Source: Calothrix sp. NIES-4105 (lineage in GTDB: Bacteria > Cyanobacteriota > Cyanobacteriia > Cyanobacteriales > Nostocaceae). Taken from it: 64,000 bases of DNA. Below, one piece after another: positions 18,026-27,109 of this stretch; positions within the stretch are counted from its first letter, which is position 1; the number at the start of each line of letters is the position of its first letter. The stretch is taken from NCBI RefSeq assembly GCF_002368415.1, contig NZ_AP018290.1, positions 6,523,614 to 6,587,613 of the forward strand, written 5' to 3'. Below the pieces are notes generated by a model. That model did no database searches and was not told where the DNA came from. It saw only the letters and a list, made by a program, of their open reading frames with translations. Both the position numbers and the translations under genes were made by a program.

Positions 18026-18778
18026 ATGAAAACGCCAACCTTACAAATGGGTAACGAAATGCTTCAGGCAGAAGAATTGCTGTCTTTGTTGCATCGTTAC
18101 CAGTTGTTACCCCAGGTATTACGTGCCAAAGTGATAGACGAAGCGCTCGCAGGTTTTTCTTGCACTGCCGCAGAAAAGAAAGCAGCAATTACTCAGTTTT
18201 GTCAAGACTATCAACTTACATCTGTTGAGGAACAACAGGCATGGTTGCTTACTCATCACTTGACTGAGACAATGATGCAGGAGTTAGCAATACGTCCGGT
18301 ACTGATTCAGAAATTTCAGCGCGCGATGTGGGGCAACAAACTAGAGGCTTATTTTTTGCAACGTAAAGCAGACCTAGACCAGGTTGTGTATTCCTTAATT
18401 CGCACTCCAGACGAAGGTTTAGCCCAGGAGCTATATTTTCGGATTGTAGAAGGAGAACAATCTTTTGCTAGCATAGCCCAGCAGTATTCCCAAGGTGCAG
18501 AAGCGGCTACTGGGGGAGTTTTGGGTCCAGTTCCCTTGTCTCAACCGCATCCAGCAATTCGGAAAATTCTTTCTGTCAGTCAACCGAATCAAATTTGGGA
18601 ACCGCGCGTAATTAGCCAGTGGTATGTAATTATTCGCTTAGAAAAATTACTACCTGCACAATTAGATGAAGCGATGCAGCAGTATTTACTAAACGAACTA
18701 TTTGAAACCTGGATACAACAAGAAATTCAAACGCGCTTAAAATCTGCTAGCTGTTGCTTGGAGTATCTCGTGGCATGA
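18026..18778 (+). CDS. Peptidylprolyl isomerase (PpiC type) of a type I secretion operon
   Basis: A 250-residue cytosolic rotamase. The N-terminal half is helical. The parvulin domain (about 125-210) reads ELYFRIVEGEQSFASIAQQYSQG, then GGVLGPVPLSQPHP. In cyanobacteria such rotamases often stand before HetC-like exporters and may hold the cargo unfolded. No signal peptide. Its stop overlaps the exporter ATG (ATGA), so the two are translationally coupled. Confidence 0.85.
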   Translation: MKTPTLQMGNEMLQAEELLSLLHRYQLLPQVLRAKVIDEALAGFSCTAAEKKAAITQFCQDYQLTSVEEQQAWLLTHHLTETMMQELAIRPVLIQKFQRAMWGNKLEAYFLQRKADLDQVVYSLIRTPDEGLAQELYFRIVEGEQSFASIAQQYSQGAEAATGGVLGPVPLSQPHPAIRKILSVSQPNQIWEPRVISQWYVIIRLEKLLPAQLDEAMQQYLLNELFETWIQQEIQTRLKSASCCLEYLVA

Positions 18779-21711
18779 AGCCAGTTATCACCCAAAACGA
18801 AATTATCGCATTCTTAGCTGATATTCCCCCTTTTACCAAACTTCCAACTGCTTGTATAGAAAAAGTTGCCCTTAACTGTAAACTTTTACAATATCGTACT
18901 GGGCAGTGGATGTTGGTTAGGGAAAGAATGCCAGCACAAGTAATGGTAATCTATCAAGGAAGTGCGCGCGTGCTAGGCTATGACCAACGGCTAGAGTCAC
19001 AAGTTAGTCTGACTGTAGTCGATTCATGCGAGTTCCTCGGTTGGTTAAGCTTAGTTCGTGGTATTAGTTGTGAAACTGTTATTGCTTCGAGTGAAGTCAT
19101 TGCAATTGCTCTAGAAGCTGCTGAATTTTCGCAGTTGATGGACAAATTTCCAGAGTTTGCACAAGTGCTAGCACGTCCCCATATTACAGAAGTGTTTGAA
19201 CTTTTGAGTTTGGAAATGCAACGTCAAGCTTCGGGCGCCACGGATTTAAAAGAATTAACACGTCAAGTTTGGCAGCAGACTATTGTGGTGAATTTACCTC
19301 CCGGAAAAGTAAATTACCAGCAGTTGGACACTGACCTTTTATGGTTAATTAGTGCTGGCAGTATCGATAAACTTCCTGTTGGCAGTCGCTTATCGCTTGA
19401 AGAAGTTCATAATATTGGACACTGTAAAACTGCCGTCCGTTTGCTTGGTATTCCTTGGGGTATTCCCAAGAATTTGAAAGATGAAAATCCTTTGTCGGCG
19501 CCATTAGAAATTAAAGAGGCGCCAGAATATCCACTCCTCCCAACTGTTGATAGCTTCATACCAGCCCAAACTATATTTATATCGGGAAAAGGCACAATTG
19601 ATGCTCCGTTAGCCTGTTTCCAAATGTTGCATCGTATATTGGGGGGTGAATTTCGCCGCGATTTAATCCGCAAAGTATTAACAAATCAATTGAAATCTAA
19701 CTCACAGATTTCCTTACAAGTAGCGGGAGCAGTAGTGGAAATGATGGGTTTGCAAGCGCAATTAGTCAAAGTTCCAGCCCATGTCATCAACCGTATAAAT
19801 GCTCCAGCGCTGATTTATTGGCAAGATAGTTTAGCCCTGCTGTATAAAATTACAGAGCGCTTAATTGTAGTTGCAGTTCCAGAAACCGGAATCTCTGAAT
19901 ATTCTGTCGCCGAGTTTGCCCAAATTTGGGGACAGGTAGGACAAGTATTGATGGTGGAAAAGGGAGCAGAAGAACGTCCAGAAAAATTTAGTCTGAGATG
20001 GTTTCTACCTGCTGTCTCTAAATACCGTTTGGCATTGGTAGAAGTTTTCGTGGCTTCGTTTTTTGTCCAAATATTTGGGCTAGCCAATCCGATTATCACC
20101 CAAATCATCATCGATACCGTCTTAATCCAAAAAAGCTTGGATACTTTGGATATTCTAGGGATTTTCTTACTCATAATTGGCGTATTTGAAGCCATTTTAA
20201 CGAGTTTACGTACCTATTTGTTTGCTGACACTACTAACCGAATTGATATTCGCTTAGGGACAGAAGTAATTGAGCATCTTTTGCGACTGCCCTTAAATTA
20301 TTTTGAGCGTCGTCGTGTCGGAGAATTAGCAGGACGAATTAATGAACTAGAAAATATTCGACAATTTCTGACAGGTACAGCCCTAACAGTAGTACTAGAT
20401 GCCCTATTTTCGGTAATTTATATCGGGGTCATGCTGTTTTATAGCTGGGTGCTGACATTGGTTGCTCTTGCGACTGTACCCTTATTTGCAGTTCTGACAA
20501 GTTTTGTCGTACCCCTTGTCCAACGACAATTACGCAAAAAAGCCGAACGTTACGCCGATGCCCAATCCTATCTTGTAGAGGTACTTACTGGTATTCAAAC
20601 CGTTAAGGCACAAAATATCGAGTTAAAATCTCGCTGGCAATGGCGCGACCGCTATACCCGTTATATCAGCGCTGGCTTTAAAAATGTACTGACTGCCAGC
20701 ACTGCAAACTCTATTAGCAGCTTTTTAAATCAATTTTCTAGCTTTGTACTACTTTGGGTAGGAGCGCATTTAGTCATCTCTAATCAACTTAGTGTTGGAC
20801 AACTGATTGCCTTTCGTATCATTGCTGGTTACGTTACCAGTCCCTTACTGCGTTTAATGCAATTATCACAAAACTTTCAAGAAGTGGCATTGTCTATCGA
20901 ACGTTTGAGTGACATCTTAAATTCGGCGCCGGAAGTCCAACCAAGTGATAAAAATAATATTCCACTACCGCAAATTCAAGGAGCAGTCAAATACACCAAT
21001 GTTTCCTTTGGTTTTAACCCCGACGATACCTTACAACTGCTTAATATCAATCTAGATATCCCCGTCGGCACCTTTGTTGGTATCGTGGGACAAAGTGGTT
21101 CTGGTAAAAGTACGTTGACAAAATTATTACCTAGACTCTACGAACCTTTATCAGGGCAAATCCAAATAGATGGCTACGATATCAAGAAAGTAGAGTTAAA
21201 TTCTCTACGGCGCCAAATTGGGATAGTGCTACAAGATACCCTCCTGTTTGAAGGAACAATTCAAGATAATATTGCCCTAATTTGCCCAGAAGCCTCTACC
21301 GAAGAAATTATTGCTGCTGCCAAAGCTGCTGCTGCACATGATTTTATTATGGCACTACCTAACGGTTACAACACTATTGTCGGCGAACGCGGTTCTGCAC
21401 TTTCCGGTGGACAACGACAACGCATTGCAATCGCGCGTACAGTGTTACAAAATCCTCAATTATTAATTCTCGATGAAGCTACAAGTGCTTTAGATTACCA
21501 GCTTGAGCAAGAAGTATGCCGTAATCTCATGGAAGTTTTCCACAATAAAACAGTCTTTTTTATCACCCATCGCCTGAATACTGTCAGAAATGCTGATGTC
21601 ATCATCATTATGGATCGGGGTGCGATAGCTGAAATCGGAACTCACAAAGAACTTATGGCAATGAGAGGACGTTATTACTGTCTTTATCAACAACAAGAGT
21701 CGCAGTTTTAA
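18775..21711 (+). CDS. Type I secretion ABC exporter with cNMP-type and C39-like domains
   Basis: 978 residues. Order: a cyclic-nucleotide-binding-like beta domain (about 15-150), a C39-like domain (about 265-390), an ABC transmembrane domain (about 400-690), and an ATPase with GQSGSGKST (Walker A), LSGGQRQRIAIA (signature) and LLILDEATSALD (Walker B). In the C39-like part, the position of the peptidase cysteine (normally ECG) reads DAPLAC, so it is a non-cleaving, cargo-binding type as in RTX exporters. The ATG at 18775 overlaps the rotamase stop and is preferred over TTG at 18754. It resembles HetC-type exporters but the cargo is unknown; the CAP protein next door is a candidate. Confidence 0.93.
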   Translation: MKPVITQNEIIAFLADIPPFTKLPTACIEKVALNCKLLQYRTGQWMLVRERMPAQVMVIYQGSARVLGYDQRLESQVSLTVVDSCEFLGWLSLVRGISCETVIASSEVIAIALEAAEFSQLMDKFPEFAQVLARPHITEVFELLSLEMQRQASGATDLKELTRQVWQQTIVVNLPPGKVNYQQLDTDLLWLISAGSIDKLPVGSRLSLEEVHNIGHCKTAVRLLGIPWGIPKNLKDENPLSAPLEIKEAPEYPLLPTVDSFIPAQTIFISGKGTIDAPLACFQMLHRILGGEFRRDLIRKVLTNQLKSNSQISLQVAGAVVEMMGLQAQLVKVPAHVINRINAPALIYWQDSLALLYKITERLIVVAVPETGISEYSVAEFAQIWGQVGQVLMVEKGAEERPEKFSLRWFLPAVSKYRLALVEVFVASFFVQIFGLANPIITQIIIDTVLIQKSLDTLDILGIFLLIIGVFEAILTSLRTYLFADTTNRIDIRLGTEVIEHLLRLPLNYFERRRVGELAGRINELENIRQFLTGTALTVVLDALFSVIYIGVMLFYSWVLTLVALATVPLFAVLTSFVVPLVQRQLRKKAERYADAQSYLVEVLTGIQTVKAQNIELKSRWQWRDRYTRYISAGFKNVLTASTANSISSFLNQFSSFVLLWVGAHLVISNQLSVGQLIAFRIIAGYVTSPLLRLMQLSQNFQEVALSIERLSDILNSAPEVQPSDKNNIPLPQIQGAVKYTNVSFGFNPDDTLQLLNINLDIPVGTFVGIVGQSGSGKSTLTKLLPRLYEPLSGQIQIDGYDIKKVELNSLRRQIGIVLQDTLLFEGTIQDNIALICPEASTEEIIAAAKAAAAHDFIMALPNGYNTIVGERGSALSGGQRQRIAIARTVLQNPQLLILDEATSALDYQLEQEVCRNLMEVFHNKTVFFITHRLNTVRNADVIIIMDRGAIAEIGTHKELMAMRGRYYCLYQQQESQF

Positions 21712-21717
21712 TTAGTA

Positions 21718-22200
21718 TTCCATGTCATTAAATTTGGAGAGTAGGTTGGTAACGGATGATGAACGGATGTAACGGATAGTTGATTCATTTGATTCGGCAC
21801 CACAAAATAAAATCTTGTTTGTATCAAATCACTCATATGTTATTGCGAGTATCCGTTGCAAATTAACCCCCCAAATTTTATGACACCGAGCAGTATTATT
21901 CCATGTCATTAATTTTAAGGGGTAGGTTGGCAACGGATGTGAAACGGATGTAACGGATAGTTGATTCGTTGTTAGAGGCGCCGCAAAATAAAATCTTGTT
22001 TGTATCAAATAAATCATCCGTTACATCCGCTACATCCGTTGCTAACTGACACACCAAAACTTTTGACACCGAGCAGTATTATTCCATGTCATTAAATTTG
22101 GGGAGTGGGCGCCAACATATAACTCTCTTAACTCCTCACTCTGTGTCCTCTGTGTCTCCGTGGTAAAAAATATACCGTCAGAATTAATGACATGAAGCAG
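21718..22200. repeat. Tandem 182-base palindromic repeat inside the exporter operon
   Basis: Units begin with TTCCATGTCATTAA at 21718, 21899 and 22082 (spacing 181 and 183), the third being partial. Within a unit, GCAACGGATG...TAACGGAT pairs with ATCCGTTAC...ATCCGTTGC (21930-21958 with 22016-22042 in unit 2), giving a long hairpin. The block closes with an inverted TTAATGACATG at 22183. A shortened relative (GCAACGGATACAACGGATG) is at 57543. It looks like a MITE or REP-type element duplicated between the exporter and adaptor genes. Confidence 0.8.
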
Positions 22201-22242
22201 TAGTGTTGTGTCCGTTTTTACGATTATACGGGAAATGGAATT

Positions 22243-24084
22243 ATGCCTGATTTATCTTTGTTAATGCTTGCTTGTACACAAAATTATCAAGCACCAGCTA
22301 ATGTTTCTCTAACAGATACTCGTCATTGCCAACAAATTCGTCATCAGGAGATTACAACTCAAGCAAAATCTGATTTGAATAGTAGGGTTAGCGAACCAGA
22401 AAGGATTGATACGGAGTTGCTGTCACCTAACTATGATCAAAATGCTCAGAGTCAGGTAAATAGGGAGAATATTCTTCCAATAAAAGTGCAAATGCTGTTG
22501 CCGATGGGTGGTTTTTTGTTCTTGTTTGCTGTTGGGGGAATTTTATATATTTGGAAGCGTTTGCCAAATTCAAAACGTCAATGGCAACTGCTTTTACAAG
22601 GTGACTCCGGTATTTTCAGTTCGGGAATTGGTTTACCTCACGAGACAGAGGAGTTCGACCGACCCGTCATCTTAAAACAACCGCGCGCTTGGTCACATGC
22701 GATTATTTGGAGTATCGTTGGTGTCACCAGTTTTGCGGTGATTTGGGCTTGTACTGCTACTATCGATGAATCTGTGCCAGTCATCGGCAAACTTGAGCCT
22801 AAAGGTTCTGTAAAAGAAATCCAAGCTCCAGTGGGAGGAGTCGTTGCTAATATTCATGTGCAGGAAGGACAAAGGGTTAAAAAAGGCGATGTTTTAGTCA
22901 GTTTTGACCGTACAGTTGGACTTGCGAAATTAAGGTCTTTACAACAGGTGCGCGCGAGCTTGATGCGTGAAAATCAATTTTACCGTCAAGAATTGCAATT
23001 ACCAACAGCTAATTCCACATTGAAGCAATTCCAAAGTTCGCCTGAGATAGTATCGCTAACAAAAAATCGTGCCGCTTTGGTGCAGGAAATTCAACTTTAC
23101 CGTACACAATTGAATGGTGGTAACGCTATCCAAGAACTCAATCCCCAGTTACGACAACGCTTACTTAATAGACAATTAGAGACAGACTCGCGCATTGCTG
23201 CTGTGCGTCTAGATGTGGAACAATTAACTCGACAGTTAAATCAAGTACAAGTCCAACTGACTAATGTTCGGGGTAGTCTTGCAACAAATTTGGAGATTGC
23301 TAATAACATAGAAACTTTGGTTAAAGAAGGTGCGTTTGCCCGTTTACCTTATCTAGAACGACGACAAGCAGCCAATACTAGTCAAGCTGAAGTTAACCGT
23401 CTGGAGCAAGAAGCAGAGCGCATACGACTAGCAATTGTCCAAGCACAAAAGAAATTACAAAACGCAAGCGCAATTATTAAAGAAGAATTACTTAGTAAAA
23501 TCGCCGAAAACGAAAAGCAGATTGCGGATATCGATAGTCAACTTACTAAAGTCGTTATTGAAAACAATAAAAATATTCAGGAAATTGACAGTCAAATTAG
23601 CGAACTCACCTTAAATCTGAAATACCAAGAACTGAGGGCGCCGCATGATGGTATTGTATTTGACTTAAAGCCGCGCGGTCAGGGTTACGTTTACAACACC
23701 AGTGAATCTATTCTTAAAATAGTGCCAGCAGAAAATTTAGTAGCCCAAGTTTTCATTACTAACAACGATATTGGTTTTGTGAAAACGGGAATGCCCGTCG
23801 ATGTGCGTCTTGATTCTTTTCCCTATACAGAATTTAGTGATATCAAAGGTAAATTGATTCGGATTGGTTCTGATGCCTTACCTCCAGATCAAATCCATCC
23901 AAATTATCGTTTCCCAGCAGAAATTCGCTTAGAAAAACAATCGATTCGAGTTAATGGCACAGAAGTACCTTTACAATCGGGAATGTCTTTGAGTGCTAAT
24001 ATTAACGTTCGCAAGCGAACTGTTATGAGCATTTTCACAGAGAAATTCTTAGGTAAAATGGAGAGTCTGAAATACACACGTTAG
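22243..24084 (+). CDS. HlyD-family periplasmic adaptor of the type I exporter
   Basis: 613 residues. The unusual N-terminus carries a polar region and a first hydrophobic segment (about 88-105), then a second membrane anchor (about 155-172). A biotinyl-lipoyl half follows (GKLEPKGSVKEIQAPVGGVV), a long coiled-coil hairpin (about 225-460), the second lipoyl half (LRAPHDGIVFDLKPRG) and a beta-barrel end. It bridges the inner-membrane exporter to a TolC-type channel, which is not in the window. It is separated from the exporter gene by the 182-base repeats, which may weaken or separate its transcription. Confidence 0.92.
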   Translation: MPDLSLLMLACTQNYQAPANVSLTDTRHCQQIRHQEITTQAKSDLNSRVSEPERIDTELLSPNYDQNAQSQVNRENILPIKVQMLLPMGGFLFLFAVGGILYIWKRLPNSKRQWQLLLQGDSGIFSSGIGLPHETEEFDRPVILKQPRAWSHAIIWSIVGVTSFAVIWACTATIDESVPVIGKLEPKGSVKEIQAPVGGVVANIHVQEGQRVKKGDVLVSFDRTVGLAKLRSLQQVRASLMRENQFYRQELQLPTANSTLKQFQSSPEIVSLTKNRAALVQEIQLYRTQLNGGNAIQELNPQLRQRLLNRQLETDSRIAAVRLDVEQLTRQLNQVQVQLTNVRGSLATNLEIANNIETLVKEGAFARLPYLERRQAANTSQAEVNRLEQEAERIRLAIVQAQKKLQNASAIIKEELLSKIAENEKQIADIDSQLTKVVIENNKNIQEIDSQISELTLNLKYQELRAPHDGIVFDLKPRGQGYVYNTSESILKIVPAENLVAQVFITNNDIGFVKTGMPVDVRLDSFPYTEFSDIKGKLIRIGSDALPPDQIHPNYRFPAEIRLEKQSIRVNGTEVPLQSGMSLSANINVRKRTVMSIFTEKFLGKMESLKYTR

Positions 24085-24121
24085 TTTTAAACTACCAATA
24101 TATTTTTGAAATACTACGTAA

Positions 24122-24138
24122 GGTGGGCACTGCCCACC
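24122..24138. repeat. Small palindrome, GGTGGGC family, copy 2
   Basis: GGTGGGC-ACT-GCCCACC, 38 bases after the adaptor stop, with a degraded further arm (GTCCACCTTA) at about 24161. Possible terminator of the secretion operon. Confidence 0.65.
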
Positions 24139-24210
24139 AGAAGCCTGATATAATGAACACTGTCCACCTTACATATACTTAGATTTTTTTAAAAACAATT
24201 TAGTATTTCT

Positions 24211-24305
24211 ATACCTGCTTGATAATTAACTGTTAAAAGCAAAATTTTTAACCAGAATGAACCTAACAAAACTTCTATAATATAATCACCAGCATAAACA
24301 GGAAG
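24211..24305 (-). pseudogene. C-terminal fragment of the retropepsin-like protease gene
   Basis: On the minus strand it translates as VYAGDYIIEVLLGS, then FWLKILLLTVNYQAG, matching residues about 85-115 of the intact proteases at 33876 and 39399. Both ends are missing. It marks the left boundary of the duplicated array: each complete module is bordered by such a protease tail. Confidence 0.8.
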
Positions 24306-24513
24306 CTGATATAACAAGTATTTTTATTGATTGCCTTTTGTCTGTATATTTTTAGGGACGAGCAAGGATGCCCATCCCACAAGAGTTTAACTTAAGGCAG
24401 TAAATTTACTTAAATTTAAACATTATTAAAAACATAATTTTTCAGTATTTTCCCAACCGTTGAAAAAATTATTAAAAACTATACTGGTGCTGATAGTAGA
24501 TATATATATTGTT
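24306..24513. other. Upstream region of module 1
   Basis: AT-rich. Contains an inverted copy (24354-24379) of the GGGATGGGCATCC repeat found upstream of the other module copies. A promoter is expected here. The frame of the next gene extends back to a TTG at 24460, but homology with copy 2 supports the ATG at 24514. Confidence 0.45.
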
Positions 24514-25191
24514 ATGGCGCCAGCTAAAATCGCTTTAAAAACAACAGAAAACCAAGTCAAAACTCGCCTTTTACTCAGTTTGTGGGACTTAGGAGGCGCC
24601 ACACGGGAAGTGAAGCGCGGCGAATTGACCAAACGAATTGTTTCCAGGGGTAAAAAAGTTGCAGATTATCAAGAAGTCATTACCCAGTTAGAGAAGGAAG
24701 GCGCGCTAGTAATTTCTAAAAACGGCTATTCTTTAGTGGTGCCAGAAGGTTTGGAAGCGTTAAGCGAAGGATTAAAAAGTGCTGCTTTGAAGTTTGAAGG
24801 TAACACTGTAGGAACTTGGACAGCGAATGCATTGCTAAAGTGGATAAGTGAAAGTGGCAGGGCGCCAGTTGTAACATCTATATCCGTAAATGGGAATGGT
24901 AAGAAGAGCGAGATTAAATCTTATGACGAGTTCAAACAAGTAGCTCTAGATGTCTACGAACAACTCAACCGCGATTACAACCTCAATCATTTAGTGCCAA
25001 TTTATCGAATTCGTAGATCAATTGGCGAACAAGTAATCCGCTCTAATTTCAGTGAGTGGCTGCTGGAAATGCAAGCTAACGATATTTTACAACTACAAGG
25101 TGGAAGTGTAGAGGATAGCGCCCCTGACAAGATTGAAGATTCCATCACCACAGAATTAGATGGTTTACGCTGCTACGCGAGAAAACTTTAA
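24514..25191 (+). CDS. Module 1, gene A: winged-helix protein
   Basis: 225 residues from the ATG that aligns with copy 2 (both begin MA after GTT). Residues about 10-75 look like a winged helix: KTRLLLSLWDLGG, then GELTKRIVSRGKKVADYQEVI, then LEKEGALVISKNGYSLVVPEG, where the last strand pair would be the wing. A second helix-rich part (about 150-195) reads LVPIYRIRRSIGEQVIRSNF, then SEWLLEMQAND. Probably a DNA-binding or adaptor subunit of the ATPase/nuclease module; no named family recognised. It ends 32 bases before gene B. Copy 2 (29912) is clearly homologous over the full length. Confidence 0.75.
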   Translation: MAPAKIALKTTENQVKTRLLLSLWDLGGATREVKRGELTKRIVSRGKKVADYQEVITQLEKEGALVISKNGYSLVVPEGLEALSEGLKSAALKFEGNTVGTWTANALLKWISESGRAPVVTSISVNGNGKKSEIKSYDEFKQVALDVYEQLNRDYNLNHLVPIYRIRRSIGEQVIRSNFSEWLLEMQANDILQLQGGSVEDSAPDKIEDSITTELDGLRCYARKL

Positions 25192-25223
25192 CCAACAGCT
25201 ACTAATCTGGACAAAATATAGTT

Positions 25224-27107
25224 ATGACTAGCGCCACAAGCTTAATTGAAGAATTGATTACTAACAAAAATCCTTTTGCTGGACATATTGTTGTAAGACC
25301 TCAGCAAATATGGGGAAAAAGTTTTCCTGATGTGCCTTCAGTAAATGTTCACGCATCGAATGCTGTTTTTGATGCTGTGGCAAAAGTACGTCAAGGTCAA
25401 CGTGAAACTGTTGGTATTACTATTACAGCAGAAAAGGGTCTTGGTAAAAGCCATATAATTAGTAGAATTCGTAAACAATTGCGGGCTGAAGAGGATACAC
25501 TATTTGTCTACATGAGTAAGTACGACAATTTAAATCAGCTTAAGTATCAATTTCTTCAGTCTGTTGCTGCCAGCCTTAGAGTTATTGATAATCAGAATAT
25601 AATGCAATGGCAAAAGATTGCCACAGCTTTAATTAACGAATCGCAGAATAAAAATCATACGCCTCAGCAATATATACAATCTTTTCCTGCGTGGTTAAGT
25701 CAATATTCTCACAAAATTGTTGATACTTTAACTCAATATGTCTTGCAAAAAAAACCAGAAATTACTAATCCTTATATTATCAGGGCTATTATATGGACAT
25801 TATCGCCAGTTCATAATAGCTACGCAAACTACTGGTTATCTGGTCTAGAATTGACTCAAACCCAAGCTGAAGAAATGGGTTTGCCAAGTCCAAAAACGGA
25901 GGATAGAGAAGCAGAAGCGCTCACTAATATCCGTCAAGTACTAGATATTATTAGTGATTACTGTATTCCTGTTATTTGCTTTGATGAGTTGGATACTACA
26001 GAAGTCAACGAAATGGGTTTTTCTACCGCTCAATTAGTAGCTGGTATGACCAAAGATTTATATAACAACCTCAAACGAGGTGTTTTGTTACTAGCAATGT
26101 ATCCCAATACTTGGAACGAGCAAATTCGAGCTTTACCCCAGGTAGAAGCTGTTATAGATAGATTGGTAAGTGAGCAATCTAACAGGCAACCTATTACGCT
26201 TAATTATCTTAATTCAGATGATGTTGTCGCTATTGTGAAACAATGGCTACAGGATTTTTATCAAGATAATCAAGTAGTTCCACCACATTTATTATACCCA
26301 TTTCAGGAAAATAAACTCAGAGAGTTTGGTAAAAGTAAGCCAACAGTTAGGTCTGTATTAAAATGGTGTGCAGATAATTTTGCTATATCTGAAGAAAAAA
26401 CTGTATCTGTTATATCTAACCGTGTTGATATATATTTTCAAAATGAGTTAAAAAGTATTGAAGCTAATGTTGATTCTTTGATGGAAGATGAAGTGGTAAT
26501 TTCTAATGCCCTTTATCTTGCTTTTATTAGCTTAGTAGGAAAAACTTTAGAAGGCGTAACAATTGATAATGTGGAAGAAGTTAAAGCTAGTGCAGCAGAA
26601 CAATATATTGACTTCAAAGTAGTTTGTAATCAAGGCAATATCAAAATTGGTGTAGATGTTATTCAACAATCAGGAAGTAAATATATAGGAGCTGCATTAA
26701 AACGATTAATCGACTATAAAAAGTTTGACCTCACTCGCGGATGTATAATTCGTTCAAAAACAATTAGTCCAACAGCAAAAATAGCTAGGGAATGTTTGCA
26801 AAAATTATTGAAGGAACAAGGTGGCGAGTGGGTAATGCTGCAAAGGGAAGATATTAAATCACTTCTTGCTATATCTTCTGTTTACTATGTTTATGCTTGT
26901 GAAAATTATGAACTAACAAAGGAGGAGATTTTTGATTACATTGATAAAAATAAGCTTGCTTTTAATAATCCTCTTATTCGAGAGATTTTAAGTGACCCGT
27001 CTGGACAAGAACCTAATAATTTAACAAATGATGAATTACCAATAAGGATTCCTCAAACTAATCATTATTTATTAGATAAAATCGACCTTGAATTAGTGGC
27101 TAAATAA
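25224..27107 (+). CDS. Module 1, gene B: P-loop (AAA+-like) ATPase
   Basis: 627 residues, cytosolic. Walker A is AEKGLGKSH (about residue 70) and Walker B is PVICFDELD (about residue 250), both with the usual catalytic residues. The C-terminal third alternates strands and helices (DFKVVCNQGNIKIGVDVIQQ, then RGCIIRSKT, then GGEWVMLQREDIKSLL), reminiscent of a restriction-endonuclease-like fold whose active site has been lost; this is inference. It lies between the winged-helix and nuclease genes (gaps 32 and 2 bases), so it is one operon. No GGCGCC site occurs in the gene, unlike its neighbours. Confidence 0.82.
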   Translation: MTSATSLIEELITNKNPFAGHIVVRPQQIWGKSFPDVPSVNVHASNAVFDAVAKVRQGQRETVGITITAEKGLGKSHIISRIRKQLRAEEDTLFVYMSKYDNLNQLKYQFLQSVAASLRVIDNQNIMQWQKIATALINESQNKNHTPQQYIQSFPAWLSQYSHKIVDTLTQYVLQKKPEITNPYIIRAIIWTLSPVHNSYANYWLSGLELTQTQAEEMGLPSPKTEDREAEALTNIRQVLDIISDYCIPVICFDELDTTEVNEMGFSTAQLVAGMTKDLYNNLKRGVLLLAMYPNTWNEQIRALPQVEAVIDRLVSEQSNRQPITLNYLNSDDVVAIVKQWLQDFYQDNQVVPPHLLYPFQENKLREFGKSKPTVRSVLKWCADNFAISEEKTVSVISNRVDIYFQNELKSIEANVDSLMEDEVVISNALYLAFISLVGKTLEGVTIDNVEEVKASAAEQYIDFKVVCNQGNIKIGVDVIQQSGSKYIGAALKRLIDYKKFDLTRGCIIRSKTISPTAKIARECLQKLLKEQGGEWVMLQREDIKSLLAISSVYYVYACENYELTKEEIFDYIDKNKLAFNNPLIREILSDPSGQEPNNLTNDELPIRIPQTNHYLLDKIDLELVAK

Positions 27108-27109
27108 CT

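Noticed and set aside
21718-22200. CRISPR array
   Set aside because: The repeats are about 182 bases long, palindromic, with no short unique spacers; this is a MITE/REP-like element.
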